DNA of 59,626 nt. It comes from a bacterium (GTDB lineage Bacteria; Cyanobacteriota; Vampirovibrionia; Gastranaerophilales; Gastranaerophilaceae). A program made the translations under genes and the position numbers. The notes under the pieces are model-generated. The model was not told the origin of the DNA and did not search any database. It saw nothing but the letters and a program-made list of their open reading frames with translations. Of the stretch, positions 35,483-44,964 are shown piece by piece; position 1 is the first letter of the stretch; each line of letters starts with the position of its first letter. The DNA lies in the NCBI GenBank assembly GCA_017396695.1, contig JAFQLC010000014.1:1-59626 (forward strand), given 5' to 3'.

Positions 35483-37154
35483 TTTTATGCGACATATTTT
35501 TAAAATATTTCAAACGTACTTCGAAACTTCTTGCTTCAGCTTCAAGGCCAGCATTTTTTGCAAGTTCATATGCACGTTCAATAAACAATGGGTCATTTCC
35601 AGAAACAATACAAGCTTCTTTTGCCCAAGTCATTGCTTTTTCTAATTTGCCTAAAATTTCATATGATTTTGCAACTTGAGAGTAATATTTTCCAATTTCT
35701 GGGCTCAACCTAATTGCTGTTTCTAAGTGCTCAATTGCAAGTTCAGGCTTATTATCATCATTTAAAATAAGCCCTGCAAAATAATAAACTTCGGCATTAT
35801 TTTTATCTAAGTCAATATATTTTTTGAGCTCAAGGTATGCTTTTTCGTATTCTTTTTCTCTGTAATAAATTCTTGCCTTTGAATTATATGTAGGCAAAAT
35901 TTTAGTGTTAATGTTTTCTAATTTTCCAATTAGCTCCCATGCAGGCTCATATTCATTTTTATCTATATATAAGTCTGCAAGTTCAGACATAAATTCAACG
36001 GAATTAGGGGATATTTCAAGCCCTTTTTTGTATATTTCAATTGCCCTTGTTTCATATTGCATTTGCTTATAAATTCTACCTAAAGTTGATATTATAAGCG
36101 GATTTTCAGGGTTCGAGCGAAGCAGAATTTCAAGTTGCAATTTTGAAATTATAACATCGCCTTCTGAATATAAAATTACATATTTCAAAATTTTTGCATC
36201 TTCATATAGTTTTGAATTTTCATCAAAACTATCAAGAATCGCTTTCGCTTTATCTGGTTTTCCAATTTTGTAATTTAGCCAAGCACAAAGAAGCCTTCTT
36301 GGGTCAATGTCTTCTGAGTTTTGCGCAAGCTCAATAGAGCGATTTGTCGCAATCAAAGCTTCGTCATACCAAAAATGCTCAATATATGCCGATGCTAGCT
36401 CATAATAAACCCTATCAGATGTTGGATTAAATTCTAAAGCTTTAAGGTAAGCATCAATTGCGCTTTGGTATTCAGCAAGGTTGAAATATGTGTATCCCAA
36501 ACGAAATTCAACTGCAAAATCGTCTTTGATTTTCTTTGCCTTAAGTAGTAGCTCAAGCGCTAATTTGAAATTATTTTCTTCAATAATTATTTCTGCGTAA
36601 TCTAAGAGAGCAAGCCTATTTTCAGGATTTTTTTCAAGTAATTCTATAAGAATATTTTTTTTATCATCTGTAAGCGATTTTGATAATATGTACATCAAAT
36701 CTTCGCTTTCTTTGTATTCCGCCTTTAAGTCATTCCACACGGCTTGAATTTTTGTATATTTTTTAAGCTCGAATAATATTTTGAAGTAAAAAACATAATT
36801 TGCCTCGCTTGGCTTGTCATGGCAAAGTTTTTCCATAATCTCAAGCGCTTTATCGTAATTTTTAAGAGAAAAATAAATATCAGATAAGCCTAAAAGTGAA
36901 GCTTCATGTTGTTCATCTATATCAAGCGCTCTTTCATATTGTTCAATTGCTCTGTCTATATTTTTTAATTTGAAATATAGATGTGCAATCTGTGACATTA
37001 TCTCGCACCTTCCATCTCCAATATCAGGGCATGAAAGTGCTTTATAGAGCATTTCTATTGCTTCTTTGTATAATTTTGAACTTTTGAGTTCAAAGGATAA
37101 TTTTATAAAATCTAAGGCTCTTTCGCCAGATAAATTTTTTTCAACTTCATTCAT
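35475..37154 (-). CDS. TPR-repeat protein, cytoplasmic
   Basis: 559 residues, no signal peptide, made almost wholly of TPR units of about 34 residues (for example 'YQSAIDAYLKALEFNPTSDR', 'YETRAIEIYKKGLEISPNSV', 'PELAIEHLETAIRLSPEIGK'), about 14 copies. Protein-binding scaffold of unknown partner. Begins a single-gene leftward unit from a promoter whose TTGCAA -35 is shared with the divergent fcl gene; the -10 TAAAAT is seven bases before the ATG, so the mRNA is near-leaderless with no Shine-Dalgarno. Its end overlaps the radical SAM gene. Confidence 0.85.
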   Translation of the reverse strand: MNEVEKNLSGERALDFIKLSFELKSSKLYKEAIEMLYKALSCPDIGDGRCEIMSQIAHLYFKLKNIDRAIEQYERALDIDEQHEASLLGLSDIYFSLKNYDKALEIMEKLCHDKPSEANYVFYFKILFELKKYTKIQAVWNDLKAEYKESEDLMYILSKSLTDDKKNILIELLEKNPENRLALLDYAEIIIEENNFKLALELLLKAKKIKDDFAVEFRLGYTYFNLAEYQSAIDAYLKALEFNPTSDRVYYELASAYIEHFWYDEALIATNRSIELAQNSEDIDPRRLLCAWLNYKIGKPDKAKAILDSFDENSKLYEDAKILKYVILYSEGDVIISKLQLEILLRSNPENPLIISTLGRIYKQMQYETRAIEIYKKGLEISPNSVEFMSELADLYIDKNEYEPAWELIGKLENINTKILPTYNSKARIYYREKEYEKAYLELKKYIDLDKNNAEVYYFAGLILNDDNKPELAIEHLETAIRLSPEIGKYYSQVAKSYEILGKLEKAMTWAKEACIVSGNDPLFIERAYELAKNAGLEAEARSFEVRLKYFKNMSHKTI

Positions 37155-37161
37155 AAAAACA

Positions 37162-37190
37162 ATTTTATATTTTTATTTAATCTTTTGCAA
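37162..37190 (-). promoter_or_regulatory. Promoter of TPR gene, sharing -35 with fcl
   Basis: TTGCAA (37190-37185, self-complementary), 17 bases, TAAAAT (37167-37162); seven bases then the ATG at 37154, predicting a 1-nt leader. Confidence 0.55.
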
Positions 37191-37213
37191 GGTGCGAAAT
37201 ATTGTTTTATAAT
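37185..37213 (+). promoter_or_regulatory. fcl promoter, sharing -35 with TPR gene
   Basis: The same palindromic TTGCAA (37185-37190) lies exactly 17 bases before TATAAT (37208-37213) on the plus strand. Expected +1 near 37220, with GGAGG then leading to the ATG at 37235. Confidence 0.55.
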
Positions 37214-37234
37214 TTAAAAAAAATGGAGGTTGTA

Positions 37235-38185
37235 ATGGATAAGAATTTAAAAATATATGTAGCAGGGCACAGAGGTCTTGTTGGAAGTGCTCTTGTTCGA
37301 AATTTGGAAGCAAAAGGCTATAAAAATATTGTCAAAAAAACAAGCTCTGAGCTTGATTTGACAGATAGTGCTAAAGTTTTTGAATTTTTTGAAAAAGAAA
37401 AACCTGACTGGGTATTTTTAGCTGCAGCTAAAGTGGGCGGAATACACGCAAATAGCACATATCCTGTTGATTTTATGCTCACTAATCTTAAAATTCAAAA
37501 CAATGTTATTGAGGCTTCTTATAAATTTGGTGTTAAAAAATTGATGTTTTTAGGCTCTAGTTGTATTTATCCAAAAAATGCACCACAACCTATGAAGGAA
37601 GAATGTTTATTAACATCTGAATTAGAGCCAACAAACGAACCTTATGCGTTAGCTAAAATTTCAGGTATTTGCTTGTGCGATGCTTATAACAGACAATATG
37701 GAACTGATTTTATGGCGGTTATGCCATGTAATTTATATGGAATTTCTGATAGTTACCATAATGAAAATGGGCATGTTCTTCCAATGTTTATTAGAAGATT
37801 TCATGAAGCAAAACTTGAAGGCAAACGTGAAGTTACCATTTGGGGGTCAGGCACACCACGCAGGGAGTTTATGATAAGCGACGACCTTGCTGACGCTTGC
37901 GTTTTCTTAATGGAAACGAAAACTGCCAAAGAAGTTGGTAAATTCGTAAATGTTGGAACAGGCGTTGACCTTACCATTATGGAGCTTGCGCAAATGGTTG
38001 CAAAAACTGTTGGTTGGGAAGGTGAAATTAAACTTGATCCAACAAAACCTGACGGCACAATGAAAAAAATGGTTGATGTGACAAGACTTAAAAACCTCGG
38101 CTGGGAAGCGAAAACCACACTTGAAGAAGGTTTAAAAATTGCCTATAACGACTTTTTGAACAATGAAAACACTCGCTTAAATTAA
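37235..38185 (+). CDS. fcl: GDP-L-fucose synthase (WcaG/Fcl)
   Basis: 316 residues from the ATG at 37235, set by GGAGG just upstream (an in-frame start at 37202 lies in the promoter). Short-chain dehydrogenase/epimerase: NADP site '[17 protein letters not shown]', '[13 protein letters not shown]', catalytic Ser in '[18 protein letters not shown]', Tyr-x3-Lys in '[10 protein letters not shown]', and '[19 protein letters not shown]'. Converts GDP-4-keto-6-deoxymannose to GDP-L-fucose for surface glycans. The partner GDP-mannose dehydratase is not in the window. The neighbouring aminotransferase suggests related sugar-nucleotide work. Confidence 0.93.
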   Translation: MDKNLKIYVAGHRGLVGSALVRNLEAKGYKNIVKKTSSELDLTDSAKVFEFFEKEKPDWVFLAAAKVGGIHANSTYPVDFMLTNLKIQNNVIEASYKFGVKKLMFLGSSCIYPKNAPQPMKEECLLTSELEPTNEPYALAKISGICLCDAYNRQYGTDFMAVMPCNLYGISDSYHNENGHVLPMFIRRFHEAKLEGKREVTIWGSGTPRREFMISDDLADACVFLMETKTAKEVGKFVNVGTGVDLTIMELAQMVAKTVGWEGEIKLDPTKPDGTMKKMVDVTRLKNLGWEAKTTLEEGLKIAYNDFLNNENTRLN

Positions 38186-38258
38186 GATGTGAAGATTGTA
38201 TAAAGAAGTCATTTTATATGTTAGAATTGAATAAACGTAGTATAAAAGAGGGGTAGAT

Positions 38259-39377
38259 ATGATTCCAATTCTTGATTCAAAAAGACAATACCAAACAATA
38301 GCCGAAGAAGCAGAACGTGCTGTTGTTGAAGTTATGAGAAGCGGCAGCTACATTCTTGGTGCCAACACAAAAGCATTTGAAGTTGAAATTGCTGAATATT
38401 TTGGTGCTAAATATGCAGTTGGTTTAAACTCGGGAACAGATGCGTTGCACCTAGCTTTAAGAGCTTTAGATATCGGCGCAGGCGATGAAGTGATTACAGT
38501 TGCGTTCACATTTGTTGCAACAACTGAATCTATTGAAATTGTTGGCGCAAAACCTGTATTTGTTGACATTGACCCAGATACATACAACATCAACGTAAAC
38601 AAAATCGAAGGTGCAATTACTCCAAAAACAAAAGCAATCATGCCTGTTCACCTCTATGGTCAACCATGCGATATGGATATGATTATGGATATTGCGAAAA
38701 GACATAATTTATTTGTTATTGAAGATTGTTGCCAAGCAGTTGGTGCAAAATATAAAGGTCAAATGGTTGGTACATTCGGCGATATTTCAGCACTTAGCTT
38801 CTACCCAACTAAAAACCTTGGTTGCATGGGAGATGGCGGTGTTGCACTTACTAACTCTGAATTCTTGAAAAATAGATTAGTTGCACTCAGGAACCATGGT
38901 GGTGCAATTCGTTATCACCACGAAGAAATTGGCATCAACTCAAGACTTGATGAAATCCAATCTGCAATTTTAAGAATTAAACTTAAACATATTGATAAAT
39001 GGAATGCAGCAAGAAGAGAACATGCGTATTACTACAATGAACTTTTCGCTGGGTGTGATGCGGTTAAAACACCTGTTGAACTTGATGATACATATTGTGT
39101 TTACCACCAATACACCATTAAAGTTCCAAATAGAGACGATTTACACAAAATGCTTCAAGAAAAAGGAATTGGCGCTATGATTTACTACCCAATTCCACTT
39201 CATATGCAAAAACTTCACGCTCACTTAGGCTACAAAATGGGTGATTTGCCAGTAACTGAAAAAAATACTGAACTTGTAATTTCGCTTCCAATGTTTGCTG
39301 AACTTACTCGTGAAGAACAAGAACCGGTTGCAAAAACAGTTATTGAATGCATTGAAGCTTGTTCTGTTGCAGTTTAA
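38259..39377 (+). CDS. DegT/DnrJ/EryC1/StrS-family sugar aminotransferase
   Basis: 372 residues. PLP-dependent nucleotide-sugar aminotransferase: 'YAVGLNSGTDALHLALRALD' near residue 60, 'FVDIDPDTYNIN', 'VIEDCCQAVGAKYKG' and the PLP lysine in 'SFYPTKNLGCMGDGG'; 'NHGGAIRYHHEEIGINSRLD' is the substrate-side signature. Transfers an amino group, usually from glutamate, to a keto sugar nucleotide such as dTDP- or UDP-4-keto-6-deoxyhexose. GAGGGG precedes the ATG. It follows fcl by 73 bases and ends at a strong terminator, so fcl and this gene make a two-gene glycan unit. Confidence 0.92.
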   Translation: MIPILDSKRQYQTIAEEAERAVVEVMRSGSYILGANTKAFEVEIAEYFGAKYAVGLNSGTDALHLALRALDIGAGDEVITVAFTFVATTESIEIVGAKPVFVDIDPDTYNINVNKIEGAITPKTKAIMPVHLYGQPCDMDMIMDIAKRHNLFVIEDCCQAVGAKYKGQMVGTFGDISALSFYPTKNLGCMGDGGVALTNSEFLKNRLVALRNHGGAIRYHHEEIGINSRLDEIQSAILRIKLKHIDKWNAARREHAYYYNELFAGCDAVKTPVELDDTYCVYHQYTIKVPNRDDLHKMLQEKGIGAMIYYPIPLHMQKLHAHLGYKMGDLPVTEKNTELVISLPMFAELTREEQEPVAKTVIECIEACSVAV

Positions 39378-39397
39378 TTTCTGCTTAATTAAAATTT

Positions 39398-39425
39398 AAG
39401 GCGGGTTTAAATGCCCGCCTTTTTT
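39398..39425 (+). terminator. Intrinsic terminator after the aminotransferase gene
   Basis: AAGGCGGG (39398-39405) pairs with CCCGCCTT (39414-39421), loop of eight bases, followed by a run of T to 39425. Confidence 0.88.
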
Positions 39426-39455
39426 AATATTTAAAATTTAGAACAATATCTCTTT

Positions 39456-40532
39456 TTATGAAATTCTTTTCAGGATATCCCTTGCTGCAAGAACTCCGCT
39501 ACTCCATGCAAATTGCAAATTGAACCCTCCGCAAAGTCCGTCAACGTCTAAAATTTCGCCTGTAAAATATAATCTATTACAAATTTTTGATTGAAAATTA
39601 TTATTTATTTCTTTTAAATCAACCCCGCCAGCTTTCACTGTTTCGCCAACTTTATCTGGTTCTAAAACTGTGAATTTCAGTTCTTTAATTTCATTTATAA
39701 TTTTGTTTGAAATTTCTGCACATTTTTTATGATAAATTTCTTCTTCTAAAATTTCTTTCACCAATGATTTTGGAATAAAATTTCCTAGAATTGTTCCAAA
39801 TTCTTTTTTTGAATTTTTTTGTATTTCATCTTTTAAGGTGCAAACATTGAATAATGGTACATTTAGCGTAAATGGATACTCTTTATATGCCCAAAGTGAG
39901 CTCAATTTGAACACATAAGGTCCGCTTATTCCTTTGTGTGTAAATAAAAGCGGTTCATCTCCAATCGTTATCGAGACGCCACTTGGGTATTTCTCTTCTG
40001 TTATATATCCGCAAAGTGCGCTTTTTAGGGGTGTTATAGTGTGCCCAAAGTCTAGAGCAAGCTCGTATGCGCCTTTTGAGCCACCTGCAACTATGATATA
40101 GTCAAATTCTACAAGTTCTTGAGCGCTTGTTATTTCTTTTTTTATACACTTGAAGTTTTTATATTTTCTTAATTCCCCTAAAAGCTTTTCTTGCACTTCT
40201 TTTGAACTGTTTGATGCGGGATAAACCTTGCCTGATGCGTCTTTATGGGTTTTAATTCCTAATTTTTTAAAGTATTCAAGGGTTTGAGGCACATCGAATC
40301 TTTTAAAAACTGAATATAAAAACTTTTCTCCTCTTGGATAATTTTTAGCTAGTTCAACGTTGTCAACTATAAAGTTGCTTAAATTGCATCTGCCACCACC
40401 TGTTGGTAAAATGGACGCTAAAATTTTATTTTTTTCAAAAATTGTAACTTTGACATCTGGCGAATTTTTAAGCAACTCAATTGCGCAAAGACTTCCTGAT
40501 GCGCCACCTCCAACAATTGCAATTTTAGTCAT
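39456..40532 (-). CDS. HI0933-type NAD(P)/FAD-dependent oxidoreductase
   Basis: 358 residues. FAD-binding 'IAIVGGGASGSLCAIELL' at the N-terminus, then the family motif 'LPTGGGRCNLSNF' near residue 44, 'THKDASGKVYPASNSSKEV', and the C-terminal 'GEILDVDGLCGGFNLQFAWS' with the second FAD contact. This is the HI0933/YtfP/BaiN flavoprotein family; members are often annotated as aminoacetone oxidase or bile-acid reductase but the physiological substrate is generally unknown. Its start overlaps the end of folK by 8 bases, so they are cotranscribed. Confidence 0.88.
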   Translation of the reverse strand: MTKIAIVGGGASGSLCAIELLKNSPDVKVTIFEKNKILASILPTGGGRCNLSNFIVDNVELAKNYPRGEKFLYSVFKRFDVPQTLEYFKKLGIKTHKDASGKVYPASNSSKEVQEKLLGELRKYKNFKCIKKEITSAQELVEFDYIIVAGGSKGAYELALDFGHTITPLKSALCGYITEEKYPSGVSITIGDEPLLFTHKGISGPYVFKLSSLWAYKEYPFTLNVPLFNVCTLKDEIQKNSKKEFGTILGNFIPKSLVKEILEEEIYHKKCAEISNKIINEIKELKFTVLEPDKVGETVKAGGVDLKEINNNFQSKICNRLYFTGEILDVDGLCGGFNLQFAWSSGVLAARDILKRIS

Positions 40533-41040
40533 TCAAGCCTCTTGGAACTGTGCCATATAGATATATTTCTTCAGGGTCTTCAAGTTCGTTATGAAGCGCT
40601 AAAATGTCTTTATTTAAAACTGGGTGAACAAAATTTTCTGCAATTTCAAGCATTGGTACAAGTACAAAAGCTCGCCTGTGGAGTTCTTTGTGAGGAATTA
40701 TCAAAATTTCATTTTGAAAAATTAAATCGTCATAAAATAAAATGTCAATATCAATTGGTCTTTCGCCCCAATGAATTTCTTTTTCCCTATCTCGACCTAA
40801 TTTAGCTTCAATGTTTTGCGTTACTTTTAGAAGTTCAACTGGGGTTAAATTTGTTTCAATTCTAATTACTGCATTTGCAAACCAATTTTTTGCAACTCCA
40901 CCCCATGGCTCTGTTTCATAGAAACTTGAAGATTTTAGCACTTTAATTGAACTGTCATTTGTTAAAAAACTAACAGCTTGCTGAATGTTTGATATCCTGT
41001 CACCTAAATTTGAGCCGAGCGATAAATATGCTATTGCCAT
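40525..41040 (-). CDS. folK: HPPK, 6-hydroxymethyl-7,8-dihydropterin pyrophosphokinase
   Basis: 171 residues. 'AYLSLGSNLGDRISNI' at the N-terminus, 'SSFYETEPWGG', 'FANAVIRIET', and the ATP/pterin motif 'GRDREKEIHWGERPIDIDI' followed by 'IPHKELHRRAFVLVPM'. Transfers pyrophosphate from ATP to the pterin in folate synthesis. GAGGAAAA lies before the ATG. Divergent from ftsH; its promoter (TTGCTA-17-TAAAAT) overlaps that of ftsH, so firing of one should hinder the other. Confidence 0.95.
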   Translation of the reverse strand: MAIAYLSLGSNLGDRISNIQQAVSFLTNDSSIKVLKSSSFYETEPWGGVAKNWFANAVIRIETNLTPVELLKVTQNIEAKLGRDREKEIHWGERPIDIDILFYDDLIFQNEILIIPHKELHRRAFVLVPMLEIAENFVHPVLNKDILALHNELEDPEEIYLYGTVPRGLND

Positions 41041-41060
41041 TTTTCCTCAACGGTTATTTA

Positions 41061-41089
41061 TTAACATTTTATAATTCTTTTGGTATAAT
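41061..41089 (+). promoter_or_regulatory. ftsH promoter
   Basis: TTAACA (41061-41066), 17 bases, TGG-TATAAT (41084-41089), an extended -10. Expected +1 near 41096; AAGGTGG then precedes the ATG at 41120. Confidence 0.7.
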
Positions 41090-41094
41090 AGCAA
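41066..41094 (-). promoter_or_regulatory. folK promoter overlapping ftsH promoter
   Basis: TTGCTA (41094-41089), 17 bases, TAAAAT (41071-41066) on the minus strand. Its -35 touches the ftsH -10 and its -10 overlaps the ftsH -35. Confidence 0.45.
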
Positions 41095-41119
41095 TAATCA
41101 GTTTTATAAGGTGGTTTAA

Positions 41120-42976
41120 ATGAATAAAAATCAATTAACGGGGTTTTATATTATTGTGGGGATTATTGGATTCCTTTTTATTATGGCGGCGCTTAATGGC
41201 CCTGTGAACAAGGTTGATGACATTTCTTATACAAAATTTTTAAAGAAAGTTGAATTAAATCAGATTGAATCTGTTCAAATTGATAAAGATATTTTGATTG
41301 CAGTCCCTGTAAATACTGAAAAAAAAGAAACACAAATTGCCACTCTTGGCACAAAAACAACCGAAGTTAAAAACTATAAAGTAACAATTCCTCAAAATAG
41401 TGAAAGATTATATCAAATGCTTGATGAGCACAATGTTGAAGTTGATTTAAAGCCATCTGAATCTCAAAGTTTGATTGCAACTTTATCTTCATTTATTGCG
41501 CCAATATTCTTTTTCGTGTTGATACTTTTAATATTTAAAGCAATTCAACAAGGCGGTTCACAAGCGCTTTCTTTTGGTAAAAGCAAAGCTAAAATGATGA
41601 TAGATAAAATCAATGTTACATTTGATGATGTTGCAGGCATCGACGAAGAAAGACAAGAGCTTGAAGAAATTGTTGATTTCTTAAAAAATAGTGAAAAATA
41701 TGTAAAAATTGGCGCAAGAATACCAAAAGGCGTGCTTTTGGTTGGCCCTCCAGGAACTGGTAAAACTCTTATGGCAAAGGCTGTTGCAGGGGAAGCTGGT
41801 GTTCCATTTTTCTCTATTTCTGGTTCTGATTTTGTAGAAATGTTTGTTGGTGTTGGCGCAAGCCGTGTTCGTGATTTGTTTGAGCAAGCCAAAAAACAAA
41901 AAAGCGCAATTGTATTTATTGATGAAATTGATGCAGTTGGCAGACAACGTGGCGCTGGCATGGGTGGTGGTCATGATGAACGTGAACAAACACTCAACCA
42001 ATTGCTTGTTGAAATGGATGGGTTTGATGAAACAACAAATGTTATCATTCTTGCTGCAACAAACCGCCCTGACATTCTAGACAGTGCGCTTCTTCGCCCA
42101 GGAAGATTTGATAGACAAATTTATGTTAGCCTTCCTGATGTTAAAGGCAGGGAAGAAATTTTAAAAGTTCATGCTAAAAACAAAGAATTTGAACTTGATG
42201 TTGACCTTAAGGTTCTTGCAAAAAGAACATCAGGCTTTACTGGTGCTGACCTAAAAAGCTTGTTAAATGAAGCAGCACTACTTGCTGCTCGCCAAAACAA
42301 AGAAAAAATTTCTATGGAAGATATTGATAATTCGATAGATAGAGTTATTGCTGGTATTGAAAAGAAAAGCAAAGTTATGACTGACGAAGATAAAGAAATT
42401 ACTTCTTACCATGAAATAGGTCATGCTTTAATCGATAAGTTGCTACCTGAAATTAATGAACTTCATAAGGTTTCTATTATTCCTCGTGGTTGGGCACTTG
42501 GTCTCACTTGGACTCGTCCAAAAACTGAAAAATTACATGTGAGCAAAGAAAAACTTCTTGCAAGAATTGCAATGGCACTTGGTGGAAGGGCTGCGGAAGA
42601 AATTGTTTATGGCCCTGAAAAAATCGGGACAGGTGCTTCTCAAGACTTGCAAAATGTAACCTCAATTGCGCAAAAAATGGTAACACAGTGGGGAATGTCT
42701 GAAAAAATGGGAACTCTTGCTTATGGTAAATCTCAAGAGCATGTGTTTATGGGAAGAGATTTTGGTCATCAAAAAGATTATTCTGAAGCAGTTGCTGCCG
42801 ATATTGATGCAGAAATTAAACGCATTGTTGATGAGCAATATGAAAGAGCTAAAACTTTGTTAACTGAAAACAGAGATATGTTGAATGCTCTTGCAAGTGA
42901 ACTTTTAGAGCGTGAAACTCTTGATGACAATGAATTTACAGAAATTATGAATAAGGTTAGAGAGCAAAGATGCTAA
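41120..42976 (+). CDS. ftsH: ATP-dependent zinc metalloprotease FtsH
   Basis: 618 residues. Two membrane helices (about 8-25 and 121-141) flank an extracytoplasmic domain of about 95 residues. AAA domain: Walker A 'GPPGTGKT' at 209-216, Walker B '[11 protein letters not shown]', second region of homology '[20 protein letters not shown]'. Peptidase: zinc site His431-Glu432-x2-His435 in '[10 protein letters not shown]', third ligand Asp in '[13 protein letters not shown]'. Degrades misfolded membrane proteins and regulators. The gene has a strong extended -10 promoter and overlaps the start of the corrinoid protein genes by seven bases, an unusual coupling. Confidence 0.97.
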   Translation: MNKNQLTGFYIIVGIIGFLFIMAALNGPVNKVDDISYTKFLKKVELNQIESVQIDKDILIAVPVNTEKKETQIATLGTKTTEVKNYKVTIPQNSERLYQMLDEHNVEVDLKPSESQSLIATLSSFIAPIFFFVLILLIFKAIQQGGSQALSFGKSKAKMMIDKINVTFDDVAGIDEERQELEEIVDFLKNSEKYVKIGARIPKGVLLVGPPGTGKTLMAKAVAGEAGVPFFSISGSDFVEMFVGVGASRVRDLFEQAKKQKSAIVFIDEIDAVGRQRGAGMGGGHDEREQTLNQLLVEMDGFDETTNVIILAATNRPDILDSALLRPGRFDRQIYVSLPDVKGREEILKVHAKNKEFELDVDLKVLAKRTSGFTGADLKSLLNEAALLAARQNKEKISMEDIDNSIDRVIAGIEKKSKVMTDEDKEITSYHEIGHALIDKLLPEINELHKVSIIPRGWALGLTWTRPKTEKLHVSKEKLLARIAMALGGRAAEEIVYGPEKIGTGASQDLQNVTSIAQKMVTQWGMSEKMGTLAYGKSQEHVFMGRDFGHQKDYSEAVAADIDAEIKRIVDEQYERAKTLLTENRDMLNALASELLERETLDDNEFTEIMNKVREQRC

Positions 42977-43776
42977 AAGAATTTGCTCTTGAAATTCAGT
43001 ATAAAGTTGATGATACTTACCCTAATGTTTTAAGGGATTATTGGGGTAATGATATTGTTTCAGATTTTTATTCTTGGTTTTTGAAAGCTCAAGATGTTGC
43101 TCAAAATATCGGTGTTAAATATATTGCGCTTGGCTTTAACATCGAAGATGAAGCTGAAATTGAAGATTGTGCGAAGGTGCTATCTAAAATAGAAAAAGTG
43201 GCTGAAATTCAGCTTATAATTAAAGGCACTGCGAACAAAAATCTTGACTCAGCACTTCTTCCAGCACTTATTAGCGTTCTTGAAAAACCTCAAATTATTG
43301 CACCTGTTCAGGATGATAATGATGAAGTGATTGTCGAAGCGATTTTGGCGTCTGGCGTTAATCATAAAGCGATTTTAAGAACACCTATCGATATTAATTT
43401 AACTAAAGAATTAAATATTTTATCAATGGACAGAGGGTTAAAAAAAGAGAATATTATAATTGACCCAGATACAGGTTGCATTGGTTATGGGATTGATTAT
43501 GGCTATTCAATAATAGAAAGAATTAAACAAGCGGTGCTTGCAGGAGATGAAACCCTAAACACTCCAATTGTTGTTTTTTCGGGCTATGAAAGTTATAAAG
43601 CAAAAGAAGCAAAAAGCACAGATTTTTCTTCTTCTTGGGGCGATAATTTAACAAGAAGCCTTGCTTGGGAAATTTCAACTACAACTGCGCTTCTTCTTGC
43701 GGGGGCGGATATTGCGGTGTCTTGCCACCCTGATGTTCCAAAAAAACTTATGGAATTATTCGGAGGTTCGAACTAA
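42970..43776 (+). CDS. Corrinoid iron-sulfur protein small subunit (CdhD/AcsD-like)
   Basis: 268 residues, shorter than the usual 310-320. The TIM-barrel pattern of the CODH/ACS delta subunit is clear: 'IIDPDTGCIGYGIDYGYSII' followed by 'ERIKQAVLAGDETLNTPIVV', 'GYESYKAKEAK', 'SWGDNLTRSLAWEISTTTAL' and 'LAGADIAVSCHPD'. In acetogens this subunit, with the large subunit, carries the methyl-corrinoid that delivers methyl groups to acetyl-CoA synthase. Its ATG lies inside the ftsH stop region and its own stop overlaps the next gene by one base. No CODH, ACS or methyltransferase gene lies nearby. Confidence 0.85.
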   Translation: MLKEFALEIQYKVDDTYPNVLRDYWGNDIVSDFYSWFLKAQDVAQNIGVKYIALGFNIEDEAEIEDCAKVLSKIEKVAEIQLIIKGTANKNLDSALLPALISVLEKPQIIAPVQDDNDEVIVEAILASGVNHKAILRTPIDINLTKELNILSMDRGLKKENIIIDPDTGCIGYGIDYGYSIIERIKQAVLAGDETLNTPIVVFSGYESYKAKEAKSTDFSSSWGDNLTRSLAWEISTTTALLLAGADIAVSCHPDVPKKLMELFGGSN

Positions 43777-44924
43777 TGCTTGGCGCAATGGAGATTTTTA
43801 AATATTTACCTGCTTCAAAAAAAGCTGAAAATTCAAATTGCAAGGCTTGTGGGTGCCCAACTTGCATGATGTTTTCTCTAAAGTTATCAAAAGGGCAAAT
43901 AACTATTGATAAATGCCCACATACACCATTGGAGCTTGTTGAAAAAGTGTCTGAAGCAGTTAAAATTCAGCAAAAGACAGTTGAATTTGGTGGTAAAAAA
44001 TTTGGTGGCGAAAAAGTTATGTTTCGACATGAAAAAACATTTATAAACCCAACTGGTTTTTTTGCTTCTATTGACGTTTCAGAGCCTGATTATTTAGAAA
44101 AATATATAAGAATTAGAAATTTTGAAATTGAAGTTATCGGCCGTGCATTTAAATTTGATGGCATATATATAAAAAATTCTGAGAATTTACCAATTGATAA
44201 TTTTATTTCGCAAGTTAGAAATGATGGTTTTATTCCTCTTCAAGAGAGTGATTTAGGGCTTTTTCAAACTTTTGAAATAACTTCTATTGCTGAAACTTCA
44301 AAGTTAATTGAAAAATTAACAAACGTTCGCTATGAAGCAGTTGTAAATAGAAATGAAACTTATTCTGACCCGATTTTGACATTTGTTAATGCTCAAAACC
44401 CACTTGATATATGTGCAATTGGTTCGTCTTTAGTTTGTAAATATTCAAGTGTCATTGTGTTTGATTGTGTTGATGAAGCGGTTGTAAGTTCGCTTGTGAC
44501 TTTAAGATTGAACATTTTTACAGACCCTGAACTTCCGCTTAAAGTTGATTCCAAAGTGTATGAATTTAATAACCCAAATGAAAATTCACTTGTTTTTTTA
44601 ACAACGAACTTTGCACTTACTTATTTTGCGGTTGCAAACGAGCTTTCTCAGCTTAAACGTTCGTCTTATCTCGTTGTAACACCTTCTGAGGGTATGAGTG
44701 TGCTTACTGCTTGGTCTGCAGAAAAAATTACAGCACAAATCGCCTCAAAAATTGTTCGTGAAAGCAAAGTTTTAGAGACAATTAAAAATAAAAAGCTTAT
44801 AATTCCAGGGTATTTGGCTGATTTGCAAGAAGAGTTGCAAGAAGAACTCCCTGAGTGGGAAGTTATAATTGGGACAAAAGAAGCATACCAAATTCCTGCA
44901 GCCGTTAGAGAATATAACTGGTAA
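43776..44924 (+). CDS. Corrinoid iron-sulfur protein large subunit (CdhE/AcsC-like)
   Basis: 382 residues, shorter than the usual 440-450. N-terminal [4Fe-4S] domain with C22-x2-C25-x4-C30-x16-C47 (plus an extra Cys27), then 'GEKVMFRHEKTFINPTGFFA' opening a diverged barrel, and a C-terminal corrinoid-binding domain with 'LVVTPSEGMSVLTAWSAEKI' and 'KLIIPGYLADLQEELQEELP'. GGAGG precedes the ATG, which overlaps the previous stop (TAATG). The cluster ligands and the C-terminal signature are intact, so it should be a functional redox-active corrinoid protein. The methyl donor and acceptor here are unknown. Confidence 0.86.
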   Translation: MLGAMEIFKYLPASKKAENSNCKACGCPTCMMFSLKLSKGQITIDKCPHTPLELVEKVSEAVKIQQKTVEFGGKKFGGEKVMFRHEKTFINPTGFFASIDVSEPDYLEKYIRIRNFEIEVIGRAFKFDGIYIKNSENLPIDNFISQVRNDGFIPLQESDLGLFQTFEITSIAETSKLIEKLTNVRYEAVVNRNETYSDPILTFVNAQNPLDICAIGSSLVCKYSSVIVFDCVDEAVVSSLVTLRLNIFTDPELPLKVDSKVYEFNNPNENSLVFLTTNFALTYFAVANELSQLKRSSYLVVTPSEGMSVLTAWSAEKITAQIASKIVRESKVLETIKNKKLIIPGYLADLQEELQEELPEWEVIIGTKEAYQIPAAVREYNW

Positions 44925-44964
44925 ATCGTTTTAGCTTACAGGTGAGTGTTTTGCTGATTTGATT

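Noticed and set aside
37202..37234. Start of the GDP-fucose synthase gene at 37202
   Set aside because: That segment contains the TATAAT and the GGAGG of the gene; the ATG at 37235 fits the family N-terminus.
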